Source of the DNA: Selaginella moellendorffii | Lineage: Eukaryota; Streptophyta; Lycopodiopsida; Selaginellales; Selaginellaceae | DNA length: 64,000 nt | Direction of reading: 5' to 3' | Assembly: GCF_000143415.4 (NCBI RefSeq) | Contig: NW_003314338.1 | Coordinates: forward strand, 12,501-76,500 | Part shown: one piece after another, positions 1 to 9,811 of the stretch | Position numbering within the stretch: position 1 is the stretch's first letter | Layout of the letters: every line of letters begins with the position of its first letter | Position numbers and translations under genes: made by a program | The notes under the pieces: generated by a model | Told to the model about the DNA's origin: nothing | The model's input: the letters and a program-made list of their open reading frames with translations, nothing else | The model's database searches: none

Positions 1-166
1 ATGGCAAACCCTTGGAAAGGTGGCATCTTGGAGGTTGCATGCCACGTGACAAACACTTAGAGAGGTGGCATCTTTGAGTTTGCATGCCACGTGACATAAC
101 ATGGAAGATACCTCTTCTGCACTTGTATGCCATGTGGCATACCTTAGGCCCTGGATATGTCCGGCC
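1..166. repeat. Flanking tandem repeat, left of the outer solo LTR
   Basis: Two imperfect copies of a unit of about 50-58 bp (each with GGTGGCATCTT and GCATGCCACGTGAC) are followed by a CCGGATATGTCCGGCC-like stretch. The same CCGG/ACATGTCC motif resumes at 16113, on the other side of the solo LTR. The two flanks were therefore one repeat array before insertion. No coding capacity is seen. Confidence 0.6.
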
Positions 167-394
167 TGTGAGACACAAAATCCCTAGGCCCCAAAGTGGA
201 GCCGGAAGGGTGCCATGTGGTAGTGGTCGAAGCGAAAGCCAAACGAGCGTAACACGTTTGGACTAAAAGCTCCGACTGGGAAGGTTGAGAGCGGGAGTGG
301 AACTCCCAACAAAGTGCTCGAGGAACAAGCATGAAGCGAGCAATAAGCAAGGCTCCAAAAAGGGACCCGAAAAGGACCAACACATGACACGTGG

Positions 395-955
395 AAGTGT
401 CCGAGATGGAGTCCGAGGCAGACCCTAGTTGGAGTCCGATATGGAGTCCGAAGTGGAGTCCGAGATGGAGTCCGATATGGAGACCGAGATGGACCCGAAG
501 TGGAGTCCGAGATGGAGTCCGATATGGAGTCCGAGATGGACCCGAAGTGGAGTCCAAGGTGGACCGAGACGGAGTCCAAGATGGACCCGAGATGGAGTCC
601 GAGATGGAGTCCGAGATGGACCCGAGATGGAGTCCGAGATGGAGTCCGAGGTGGACCGAGACGGAGTCCGAGATGAACCCGAGATGGAGTCCGAGATGGA
701 CCGAGACGGAGTCCGAGATGGACCGAGATGGAGTCTGAGATGGAGTCCGAGAAGGACCCGAGATGGAGTCCGAGGTCAAGACCGAGACCGGGACCGAGAC
801 CGAGACCGAGACCGGGGCCAAGACTGAGACCAGGACCGGGACCGAGACCGAGACCGAGGCCAAGGCTGAGACCGAGCCCGAGCCCGAGCCCGAGCCCGAG
901 TCCGAGTCCGAGTCCGAGTCCGAGTCCGAGTCCGAGTACGAGTCCAAGTTCGAGT
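395..955. repeat. Minisatellite inside the LTR (GAGATGGAGTCC, GACCGA and GAGTCC blocks)
   Basis: Three adjoining blocks repeat with periods of 12 and 6 bp: GAGATGGAGTCC-like units, then GACCGA units, then GAGTCC/GAGCCC units. All periods are multiples of three and lack stops in several frames. That produces overlapping open frames of 100-300 codons on both strands, with low-complexity products (DSDSDS, GLGLGL, ESEMES). The same blocks occur at about 2010-2590, 27960-28390, 30070-30540, 35815-36330 and 36580-36875. I do not annotate these frames as genes. Confidence 0.9.
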
Positions 956-1030
956 CTGAGAGGGTGAAAGCCCAAAGCGTTCGTCTCCCAGACCCTGGGG
1001 GGTTTGGTGAGCTCCAAAAGTATAGTAGGG

Positions 1031-2822
1031 TGTAAGCGACTAATTTTTCCATTCTACTTTAGTCACTTAACCACACCTCCGACCACTTGGAGGAGTCTCA
1101 TTCACAACCTCCATAAGTCCCATTCAGGACATGGGGCTTGCTAGCCTCGAGAATGGCATCCATGCCACTCAACCTTTGCACTTGGTCCAAGTGCTCCACG
1201 TGTCCGATCCCATGACCGACACCCAAAGGTACCACTGACATCTCGGCCCGTTACGCTAAGGCCATGCCCATTCACCTTTGCTGCGCAAATGGTCCAATAC
1301 CACTTGCATCACCATCCCGTCTCTCCAAGACTGGGTCATCTGTCTACGAGGGGTCATCCTAGATCCACTCCTTAGCATCCTTAGGATGCCCACAGACCTG
1401 GGGAATCGCCTTCCCCAAAGTCCTTTTGTCAGTTCCGACCAAGTCCCTTTCTGCCCCTGGCCGTGTTTGCCAACACTGCCACTGGATCGAGGCCCACAGG
1501 CCCGACCACTAAGTCCCACGGTCCTCTGGGACTTCCTCACCACACGACTGTGTCCTTGGTCACTACCCCAGAGGACTGCTCCTCTTCCTTTCCACAGTCT
1601 GGGCCTTTGGGACGACATTTCGGAACACCGTGGCCTTACGCGAGCCACCTGGGTACTCTCCCCACCTATCGCCTTTAGGTGCTCTAGCCATGGGCTTAGA
1701 GCGAGGTTCCGTTGAGCCACGCCTGGTATCCAAGTAGGTAGTGCCACCCACACTTGGACTTGGAGCATCGGCCAGTCGATCTCCCGGGGGAACTAGAGCT
1801 GGCTCTTGAACACTTCACCAAGCTACCCCGCTTGTCGGTCCGTATTCACTCTAGTCTTGGACTTCCCAGTGGTCAGTTTGTCACCCAACACTGGGTCTGG
1901 CCTTCCTGGGCCAAACTGGCTCCCCTGCAGTCCTCCCCCTTACTATACTTTTGGGGCTCACCAAACCCCCTAGGGTCTGGGAGACGAACGCTTTGGGCTT
2001 TCACCCTCTCAGGCGCCGGACTCGGACTCGGACTCGGACTCGGACTCGGACTCAGATTCGGACTCAGATTCGGACTCGGACTCGGGCTCGGGCTCGGTCT
2101 CGGCCTCGGCCTCGGTCTCGGTCTCGGTCCCGATCTCAGTCTCGGTCTCAGTCTCGGTCCCGGTCTCGGTCCCGGTCTCGGTCTCGACTTCGGACTCCAT
2201 CTCGGACTCCATCTCGGACTCCATCTCGGGTCCATCTCGGACTCCATCTCGGGTCCATCTCGGACTCCATCTCGGACTCCATCTCGGACTCCATTTCGGG
2301 TCCATCTCGGGTCCACCTCGGACTCCATCTCGGACTCCATCTCGGACACCATCTCGGGTCCATCTCGGACTCCACTTCGGACTCCAACTCGGGTCCATCT
2401 CGGGTCCACCTCGGACTCCATCTCGGACTCCATCTCGGACTCCACTTCGGACTCCAACTCGGGTCCATCTCGGGTCCACCTCGGACTCCACTTCGGACTC
2501 CAACTCGGGTCCATCTCGGACTCCACTTCGGACTCCAACTCGAGTCCATCTCGGACTCCACTTCGGACTCCAACTCGAGTCCATCTCGGACACTCCCACG
2601 TGTCATGTGTTGGTCCTTTTGGGTCCCTTTTTGGAGCCTCGCCTTTTGCTCGCTTCGTGCTCGTTCCTCGAGCACTTCGTTGGGAGTTCCACTCCCGCTC
2701 TTGACTTTTCAAGTCGGAGCTTTTGGTCCAAACGTGTTACGCTCGTTTGGCTCTCGCTTCGGCCACTACCATGTGGCGCCCTTCCGGCTCCACTTTGGGG
2801 CCTAGGGATTTTGTGTCTCACA
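1031..2822 (-). mobile_element. Solo LTR nested in the outer solo LTR
   Basis: This 1,792-bp copy reads TGTAAGCGACTAA to GTGTCTCACA on the plus strand, so it is reversed relative to its host copy. It is bounded by a perfect 5-bp duplication TAGGG (1026-1030 and 2823-2827). The host sequence joins again when the insert and one duplication are removed. It has the same minisatellite and conserved arms as the outer copy and no internal region. Confidence 0.9.
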
Positions 2823-3518
2823 TAGGGGGAGGACTGCAGTGGAGCCAGTTTGGCCAGGAAAGGCCAGTTTGGCCTAGGAAGGCCAGACCCAATGTTGGGT
2901 GATGAACTGACCACTGGGAAGTCCAAGACTAGAGTGAATACAGACCGACAAGCGGGGTAGCTTGGTGAAGTGTTCAAGAGCCGACTCTAGTTCCCCCGGG
3001 AGATCAACTGGCCGATGCTCCCAGTCCAAGTGTGGGTGGCACTACCTACTTGGATACCAGGCGTGGCTCAACGGAACCTCGCTCTAAGCCCATGGCTAGA
3101 GCACCTAAAGGCGAAAGGCGGGGAGAGTACCCAGCTGGCTCGCGTAAGGCCACGGTGTTCCGAAATGTTGTCCCATAGGCCTACACTGTGGAAAGGAAGA
3201 GGAGCAGTCCTCTGGGTAGTGACCAAGGACACAGTCGTGTGGTGAGGAAGTCCCAGAGGACCATGGGACTTAGGGGTCGGGCCTGTGGGCCTCGATCCAA
3301 TGGCAGTGTTGGCAAACACAGCCAGGGGCAGAAAGGGACTTGGTAGGAACTGACAAAGGGACTTTGGAGAAGGCAATTCCCCAGGTCTGTGGGCATCCTA
3401 AGGATGCTAAGGAGTGGATCTAGGATGACCGCTCGTGGACAGATGGCCCAGTCTTGGAGAGACGGGATTGTGATACAAGTGGTATTGGACCACTAGTGCA
3501 GCAAAGGTGAATGGGCAT

Positions 3519-3542
3519 AAGCTCTATTTCGTTAAAGTGGGA
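3519..3542 (+). repeat. Left terminal inverted repeat
   Basis: 24-bp terminus starting AAGCTCTATTTCGTTAAAGT, a perfect reverse match to 15853-15876. It is directly preceded by the duplication GCAT (3515-3518). Confidence 0.9.
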
Positions 3543-4134
3543 TTTATTCAGTAAAATGGGACTAGGTACAAATTTTCAAGTATTTGAAAATGACGTGAAA
3601 TTATATGTTTTTTGTCCAGGGGCTAGACATATCTGGGGCATGGTGACTAGCGCGGTGACTTTGTGTCCAGACTGAGTCCATCTGGTTGTATAAAAAATCT
3701 CATTGTCAAGGTGAACAAGCCGAATCTGAAGCTAAAGAAGAGCGATGGCATGCGCGCACACACTATTTGTTTGTTCATTGAGCGTGTGGTGAGCTTTCCA
3801 AGATGAACGTCATTCCTATTAGCCAGACATATAACTTAATGGTGAGAACATTTAGATATTATTCAATGTTATCTTTTTCTAACGAATCTAATTGTGAAGG
3901 TGTAGCAAGAGGCATTGCTAGTCTGGAGAAGTCATTTAACTCATTTGACCCTTAGTGTATTTTCATGAAACTAAATAACATTCATATTATTAAGGAATTT
4001 CTCTAGTACCTTTTTTTTACGACATAGAGGCTTGCATTTCTTTCAAAGGTGATTTAGTAAAAGGCCTGAGGGCACATGCCATTCTATTTCTCAGACCGGT
4101 ATTAAGATATACTAGTGCAAAGGGCCACATGCCA
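3543..4134. other. Left sub-terminal non-coding region of the TIR element
   Basis: No gene is seen. The stretch at about 3712-3760 on the plus strand resembles the last exon of the minus-strand transposase gene (CAAGGTGAACAA then CGAATCTGAA). It is followed by a partial copy of the palindromic motif (about 3744). This is therefore an inverted, decayed copy of the 3' end of that gene. The rest is AT-rich. Confidence 0.55.
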
Positions 4135-7100
4135 TCACGCCTCCTCTGATTCAGATTCGGATTGTTCACCTTGAAATAAAATACATTAGAAACTTAGTAA
4201 AGGAATATTAATGAATCTCACCTTGAACCCGGGTTATGAATGCTCTTGCTGCATCTCTTGCATGGCCTGGCAAGGTGATGGTGGCACTCTGCTTCCGCAT
4301 CCAACCATGCACAACATTATCCACCGATATGCTCATGCTGGGATCCCTTGGATTCAGCACCCATCTCTTTTCTAGGCAATCCTTCGTATATCCGGAACTT
4401 GGCTTGAACCACTCCACAGTTACATTGAAGGAGTTAGTTTCCGCGTCCTCCTCTGCATCAGTGATGCAGCGCCCTACCCATATCATTTGTTTTTTATTAC
4501 TGGGTTTGACAAGCACGACCATTCCTTTGCAGACCTGTACTGGATTGAATGCTGAATCCGGCTTCTTGTTCCTCGGCCCACAATAGTGATCCTCAACATC
4601 GTTATCTGTCACTGCATTTCCAGAGGACATTATTCCGCTACTATCTGGTGCTCTGGGTTCTAGCCAAAAGGACTCTTCCAATTCTTCATATACAACCGGC
4701 CCATTTTGGATAGCAGATATAATCTTCTCCCAGTATTCGAGCAAAGGCTTGCACCTCTTAAAATAGGATTCTCCACCAAACACCAACCCCCTCTTCCAGA
4801 AGGCAATATGCTGTCTAATCCCGGCCACTATACTTTCCTGGTCTTTGAGTCCATCCGGGTGCATCGGCCGTGGGGAACCCTGAGGAATCATAGGTTCCCC
4901 AATTATGGGATCTCTTTTGAAGAGTTCAATGCCATCCACTGGCAGCCACACTGTGTCCCATTCTCTCATCTTGTACCTCATCACTGGAGCACCGTCACGC
5001 ATGCTGAAATGAAACTGAAGAGGCTTGGAGTGGCCAATCAGCGTTTCGGATCCGTCCCTGATGTAGCCTCTTACAAACCCCTTAAAGTCTGGAACCTCTG
5101 TCACAAGTGCAGCTTCAACAGTGCCTTTGATGCAATTTTGGAATTCATCGTAGAGTTGTGGGAGGGTGAGGACATTGGATCGCCGGAGGGACTCTGCCAG
5201 GTGACTGAACATGGCATCGACGTCTTCATGAGTGTGCCCAACCATGAGAAAGCCAAGTGTAACCGTTTCAAATATGCCTTTGGCAACAAGCATCGCCAAG
5301 TACGCGAAGACGTACATGTTTTTGTTCTCACTGCCAGCATTGTCTGTTTGGAGCAGAAGATGGGGTGGAAGGCCACATCGGCCGCAAGAACTTCCTTGAG
5401 ATTCTGCTTCGTTTGGATGAGGCTGTGCATTCACCGGGCGACCAGCCTCGTCGTAATGGCATGAGGCCTCACGTGATAACCCTACAATCTGACGGCCAAC
5501 ATATTCACTAGGATGGCATGGGGGCCCACGCGATACTGCAAGCCTTTGCTCCTCCTCCAGCTGAACCCTGTATGGGGTTCGATCGACAAGGGCCTTATGC
5601 AAGGGTTGGCCGTTCAGCTCAGTCTGCGCACTTTGCAGAGACCTTAAGTGTTTTGCTAAGGACGCAATCATCATGTTTGCACCCCCGCCACCCCATAGAG
5701 GCACAAAGAAGTTCCCATAGTTCTGGGCACCATGCCCATGAGCGATTATGCCAAACAGAGACACAGGCAGCTGCATGGATGAAGAGATTGCCTTGGGGGC
5801 AGGATTGAGTCGAAGTAAGCACGTCTTTTTCTGATCCATTTTGTCGTGGATGATGCAGAGGTAAGAGTCAGGTCTCTCCATGGAGAGAATCCTGTTATGA
5901 TAATATGCAGTCCTGCAGCTTCTCTGCTCGATGTTGTGGTCGAGCCGCCTTCTAACCAACGTCTCTCGCTCTTGAGCGCTGCAAGAATTCTTCGACAAAG
6001 CCATTTTGATAGCAGTGCACTCGTCACACTTTGAAAAGCTGGAGTACTTTCCTATACTCACATCCCTGAACCTGTTGCTCCACAATCTACTAAATCTAGA
6101 TTGGCTCAGCTTCCTGTAGCCATTACTCTGGAGTTCCCGATTCACATCTTCCAATATGGCCCCCTTGGTATACATGGAAGGGAGAACTCGTTGGGTGTCT
6201 CGTGTTCCATCTTCCAAGAGGCGGGTTTTATGTGGTTGCTGCTCGCTACATGTCTCGACAAACCTCTTGAAGATTGCCTCTCCATATACAACATGACCCC
6301 TGGTTTTGTGCGTACCGTCGTTCCCATGGACTGCCTGTTGAACCCTTTGTTCCTCGAACTCAGTTTTGATTCTGTAGAATGTGGTTCGAGGGACTCCATA
6401 AATGATTCTCCATGCCTTCATGCAGACCAAACCCCTCTGGAAGACCATGCCCCCCACCTGATGTTCTGAAGCATCAACAGATGACCGTAATGCCTCATAC
6501 ACAAAATTGCGAGCTGCCTTCCAGGACAATGTCTTGTATCTTGCTCTCTCCTCTTCAATAGCATCCCAATCAGCATGTTGACAGCACCTCCTCTTGCAAC
6601 AAGCAACTGTCGAGACCATTCGAACCTCCATCGCCATTTTCTGCCTTTTCGGTTCGTTGCTCAGATCCCTTTGGCTGCGCTGTAGGAAGGTGTACTTTCT
6701 TTTCCCATGAAGAGATGTTCTGTCATCAGTTGTAGTGGTGTTTGATTGTGAATCCTTCACATTCTCAAACACTAAATGCCTCAATTTCCACCGCACAATG
6801 CTTCCAATAGTCAGACTGTTTTCTTCTGTGTCAACAACCTCTAAAATTGCAACTCCAATATCATCCCAGCCCAATTCTTGATTAGCAACCGCATCTCTTG
6901 GATCGACAACTGTGGCTAAGCCCTCAGCTACCACCTCCCCCTCGGGGTTGTTTAGAAACACCTTTGCCTGAATCCATGTAGCACGGTTCTTAAGATCCAC
7001 GGAGGGAACATGCGTCGCACTTGCGCTGTCCCCAACATCTGCTTTCTTCTGCAGATTTTTCAAGGCAACAACAACATTTACCCCGACGACCATCTCTCCT

Positions 7101-7276
7101 CGTTCAATAGCGACCACATTCCCATCGAAGACAGTCTCTACTGATACAGCAGCATTGCCTTCCCCAAGCCTTTGACAGTGTATAACAAAGTTCCGATCCA
7201 TAGACACAAGGGTCCCTTTTGCAACTCTCTTCCCACCATTCAAAATGTAAACCTTTTCCCCAACCCTGAAGGCCAT
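4135..7276 (-). CDS. Candidate transposase with RNase H-like core (DUF7869-like)
   Basis: The model gives 1,029 aa in two coding exons: 7276-4222 and 4169-4135, with a 52-bp intron between them. The second exon ends in an acidic tail (EQSESESEEA). The ATG follows a splice-like CTTTCAG, so a 5' UTR intron is likely. The first 170 residues hold a repeated domain that resembles Tnp1/DUF8039 pieces of plant transposon proteins. The middle has CDECTAIK (about residue 415) and three acidic motifs: HDKMDQKK (about 475), QTDNAGSENKN (about 646) and VGHTHEDVDAMF (about 680). This spacing fits an RNase H-like DDE nuclease of the DUF7869 type. The C-terminal 150 residues hold a conserved-looking WVGRC...VEWF module. 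Function as the element's transposase is inferred from motifs and position. Two copies of the palindromic motif lie within the reading frame. Confidence 0.6.
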
Positions 7277-7688
7277 TCTGAAAGTGCAGAAAAGAAGTTA
7301 AAACCATACAAAAAATGATTGGAGAATGGCCTAAATCATAACATACCAAATAGCATGAGGCCACATGCCATTATTCAAACATGCTATTGACACCCACGTG
7401 AAATTTTGCATTCACTAAATTGGCATGAGTCTTCATACCATTAGTGGTACCACTAATGGCATGAGGCCTCACGCTATCTTTGGCCCCTGCTAGCCTGTTG
7501 CTATATTCCTTTTGCATTGCTACAACTGTATATATTTTTGTGTGGCATCATGATAATTGGTATGCCACGATTAAGACCATTCCCCACTCATTTTCTGTAT
7601 GACTTGAACTTCCTTTCGGCACTTTCAGAATGGTCTTAAGGGTTGGGGAAAAGGTTTACATTTTGAATGGTGGGAAGAGAGTTGCCAC
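7207..7688. repeat. Inverted repeat duplicating the 5' end of the transposase gene
   Basis: The minus-strand start of the transposase gene, with about 70 bp of its leader (arm about 7207-7343), is repeated on the plus strand at about 7555-7688. The plus copy has its own CACTTTCAGAATGG and codes for a matching RVGEKVYILNGGKR peptide before diverging after GGGACC. The arms are roughly 80% identical by eye. The spacer (about 210 bp) contains three palindromic motifs. The second copy is truncated and cannot make the full protein. Confidence 0.75.
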
Positions 7689-9430
7689 AGGGACCGCTGC
7701 GACCACTGGTAGACGACTAAGCCACAGCTCACAACGCCGCTGACACAGGCAGCGCTCACTGCTCTCAGCGGAACCGATAACACGGCGCACAAAAATGATA
7801 GACCTAGGAATGAGTTCGAGAATTCAAAAATAACACACGCTTGAACGTCACATCAAATCCTCTGACAAACCAGATCTTATGATTCCTCTGACAAATTTCA
7901 AACTGAGTAGCTTCTAGACTTTGCTGTCGGAGGTTGAACTTTGTCACATCATGTCCTTGCCTCGATCCAGCTGTGCCATGTCAGTGATTCGAACTTTGCC
8001 ATGCCATGTCAGCGATCCGCGCCAAGATTATTCGCCGTGTAAAGGAATAATTATGCTGTGTGTGTACGTCCATTTATGGCAATATAAGGCCACACGCCAT
8101 TCAAAGAATAATGCTAGTCGAGCATTTTTTGGTGCATTTTTGGGTTCAAAATTGCATGAGCCCACACGCTATAAAGTTTACCTGTACCAAAAATAGAAAC
8201 AGCTTTATTTACTTGGGAATTTAAGTGGTTGAGGCATTTTTAAACTTACAAACACATGCCCTACTTACATTCATTTGGTTGCTTAAAATTCAAAAATATT
8301 ATAAACCTTTCTTTTTGCATTTTCAATGTTTTCAATTATGGTTTTTCATTTTCGCAGGACCAGCCTAGTAATCTATTTGCATCCCGTCATGTTTATAGCT
8401 AGCTTTCGTTTGTCCCCTTCGCTGGCCTGAGATACATCTGCTCGGAATTTGCCTCTTACAGCATTTGCCCAGAAAGGGCATCTTTCTTCACGCAGCATTT
8501 GCCACATGTTTAGGGTTAGGGTTTAGGGTTTAGGGTTTAGCAATTCAGTAGCTTGATAAACAAGCAAATACAGAACTTGATGCAAAATCCTTTGATATGT
8601 CACAATGCCCCTAGGACCATAAACACATTTCAATAGAGAGGGTCCTTTCATTTCATAACTCCTTACGTAGATCTTGGTGAAACCAGAGTTAGTGAAGTTG
8701 GTTTCTTGTGATCCCGCATCTGATTGTGATGTCCCTTTGCAGTGTCGATGGAAAGGTCAATGCACAACAAACTGTAGAATCTTGGAGCAAAATAACGGTC
8801 GGATCTATGGCAAATGCCCCTGAAACATTGTAAGGCTCGTGTGGTCTCATGTGGTGTCCGATCGAGATGCTTCTTTGCAGGGTCATCAAGAAGGACATTG
8901 TATACCATTCTGTAAAATCTAGTTGCGATCTAACGGTTGGATCTCCAGGAAACTCAAAACAATCTCGCGCGTGTCAGAATATTCTAGGAATATACTCCTA
9001 TGTGCTCCTGAAAATGGCATGCGGCCCCACGCCATTCAAGAGATAACGCCAGATGACGCCGAGCATTTTTTGGTGCATTTTTTGGGATCAAAATTGCATG
9101 AGCCCACATGCTTGAACGTCACATCAAATCCTCTGACAATTTATTTAGCTGAACATCTGGCATTTTTGGAAATACAAGATGCTTTGGAATATCCAATCAT
9201 GCATGGTATAAATATAGCGAGGGTATTAAATGATATCCCAATCATGATCTTTCTTTTGGATTTCGCGTGCATGCAGTCCGAGGAATGATGACGTTGCGGA
9301 TTTCTTTTGGATTTCACGCATGCGCGCGCCGATCCAGAAATTAATGGTGGCGCCCAAGTCCGAGAAATGATGACGTGGCGGGATTACCAACCGTCGTGAC
9401 ATTTCGCGCGTGTGAGGTTAGGTTTTGCAT
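7689..9430. other. Non-coding middle region of the TIR element
   Basis: No gene is supported; open frames are short. It contains a direct repeat pair (about 8090-8172 and about 9027-9113, sharing GAGCATTTTTTGGTGCATTT and a palindrome). It also has a repeated CTTGAACGTCACATCAAATC (about 7841 and 9113) and a telomere-like tract at 8513-8539. The region separates the divergent transposase and ParB-like genes and probably holds their promoters. Confidence 0.6.
8513..8539 (+). repeat. Short interstitial TTTAGGG telomere-type repeat
   Basis: About four units of the plant telomere repeat, one degenerate (GGTTAGGG TTTAGGG TTTAGGG TTTAG), sit between the divergent genes of the TIR element. Tracts of this size occur as telo-boxes in plant promoters or as scars of end repair. 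Confidence 0.7.
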
Positions 9431-9451
9431 TTTGCTTCGTACTTGCGCTCG

Positions 9452-9610
9452 CACACTCGCGCTCGCATCGCGCTCCCACTCGCGCTCGCATCGCGCTCCC
9501 ACTCGCGCTCGCATCGCGCTCCCACTCGCGCTCCCACTTCTCTACAGGTTTCTCGTGTGCATCGGCGTCCACTCGCGCTCGCATCGCGCTCGTGTGCATC
9601 GGCGTCCACT
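9452..9610. repeat. GC-rich tandem repeat in the leader of the ParB-like gene
   Basis: Units of about 17-23 bp built from CTCGCATCGCGCTCCCACTC are repeated several times upstream of the start codon at 9812. A related GTGTGCATCGGCGTCCACT pair follows. This probably belongs to the promoter or 5' UTR of the + strand gene. Open frames here are arginine/serine-rich artefacts. Confidence 0.6.
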
Positions 9611-9811
9611 TCAAGACACACCCAGTTTGTAACTTCGCCGCCAACTCCGCCGCCCACTCCGCCACCCACACGCAGCCCACTTGGCGTCCCGGGAGATTTC
9701 AGCGCCACTCTCCAACTGTAAGTGGCAGAGTAGCCTTGCTGCTACAATCCGCTGCACACACAGTGCACATTCGCCAGCGAGTCCGGTTGTCACGCCTCCA
9801 TTCGGCTTCAA

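Noticed and set aside
144-1052. Long minus-strand frames of 277-302 codons (SDSDSD, GLGLGL) and similar frames at 1754-2805, 27716-28614, 29797-30666, 35541-36343 and 36491-37159
   Set aside because: They come from the LTR minisatellite with 6/12-bp periods, occur in several overlapping frames and both strands, and follow transposon borders.
4706-5464. 252-codon plus-strand frame
   Set aside because: Antisense shadow of the transposase gene, whose motifs are recognisable on the minus strand.
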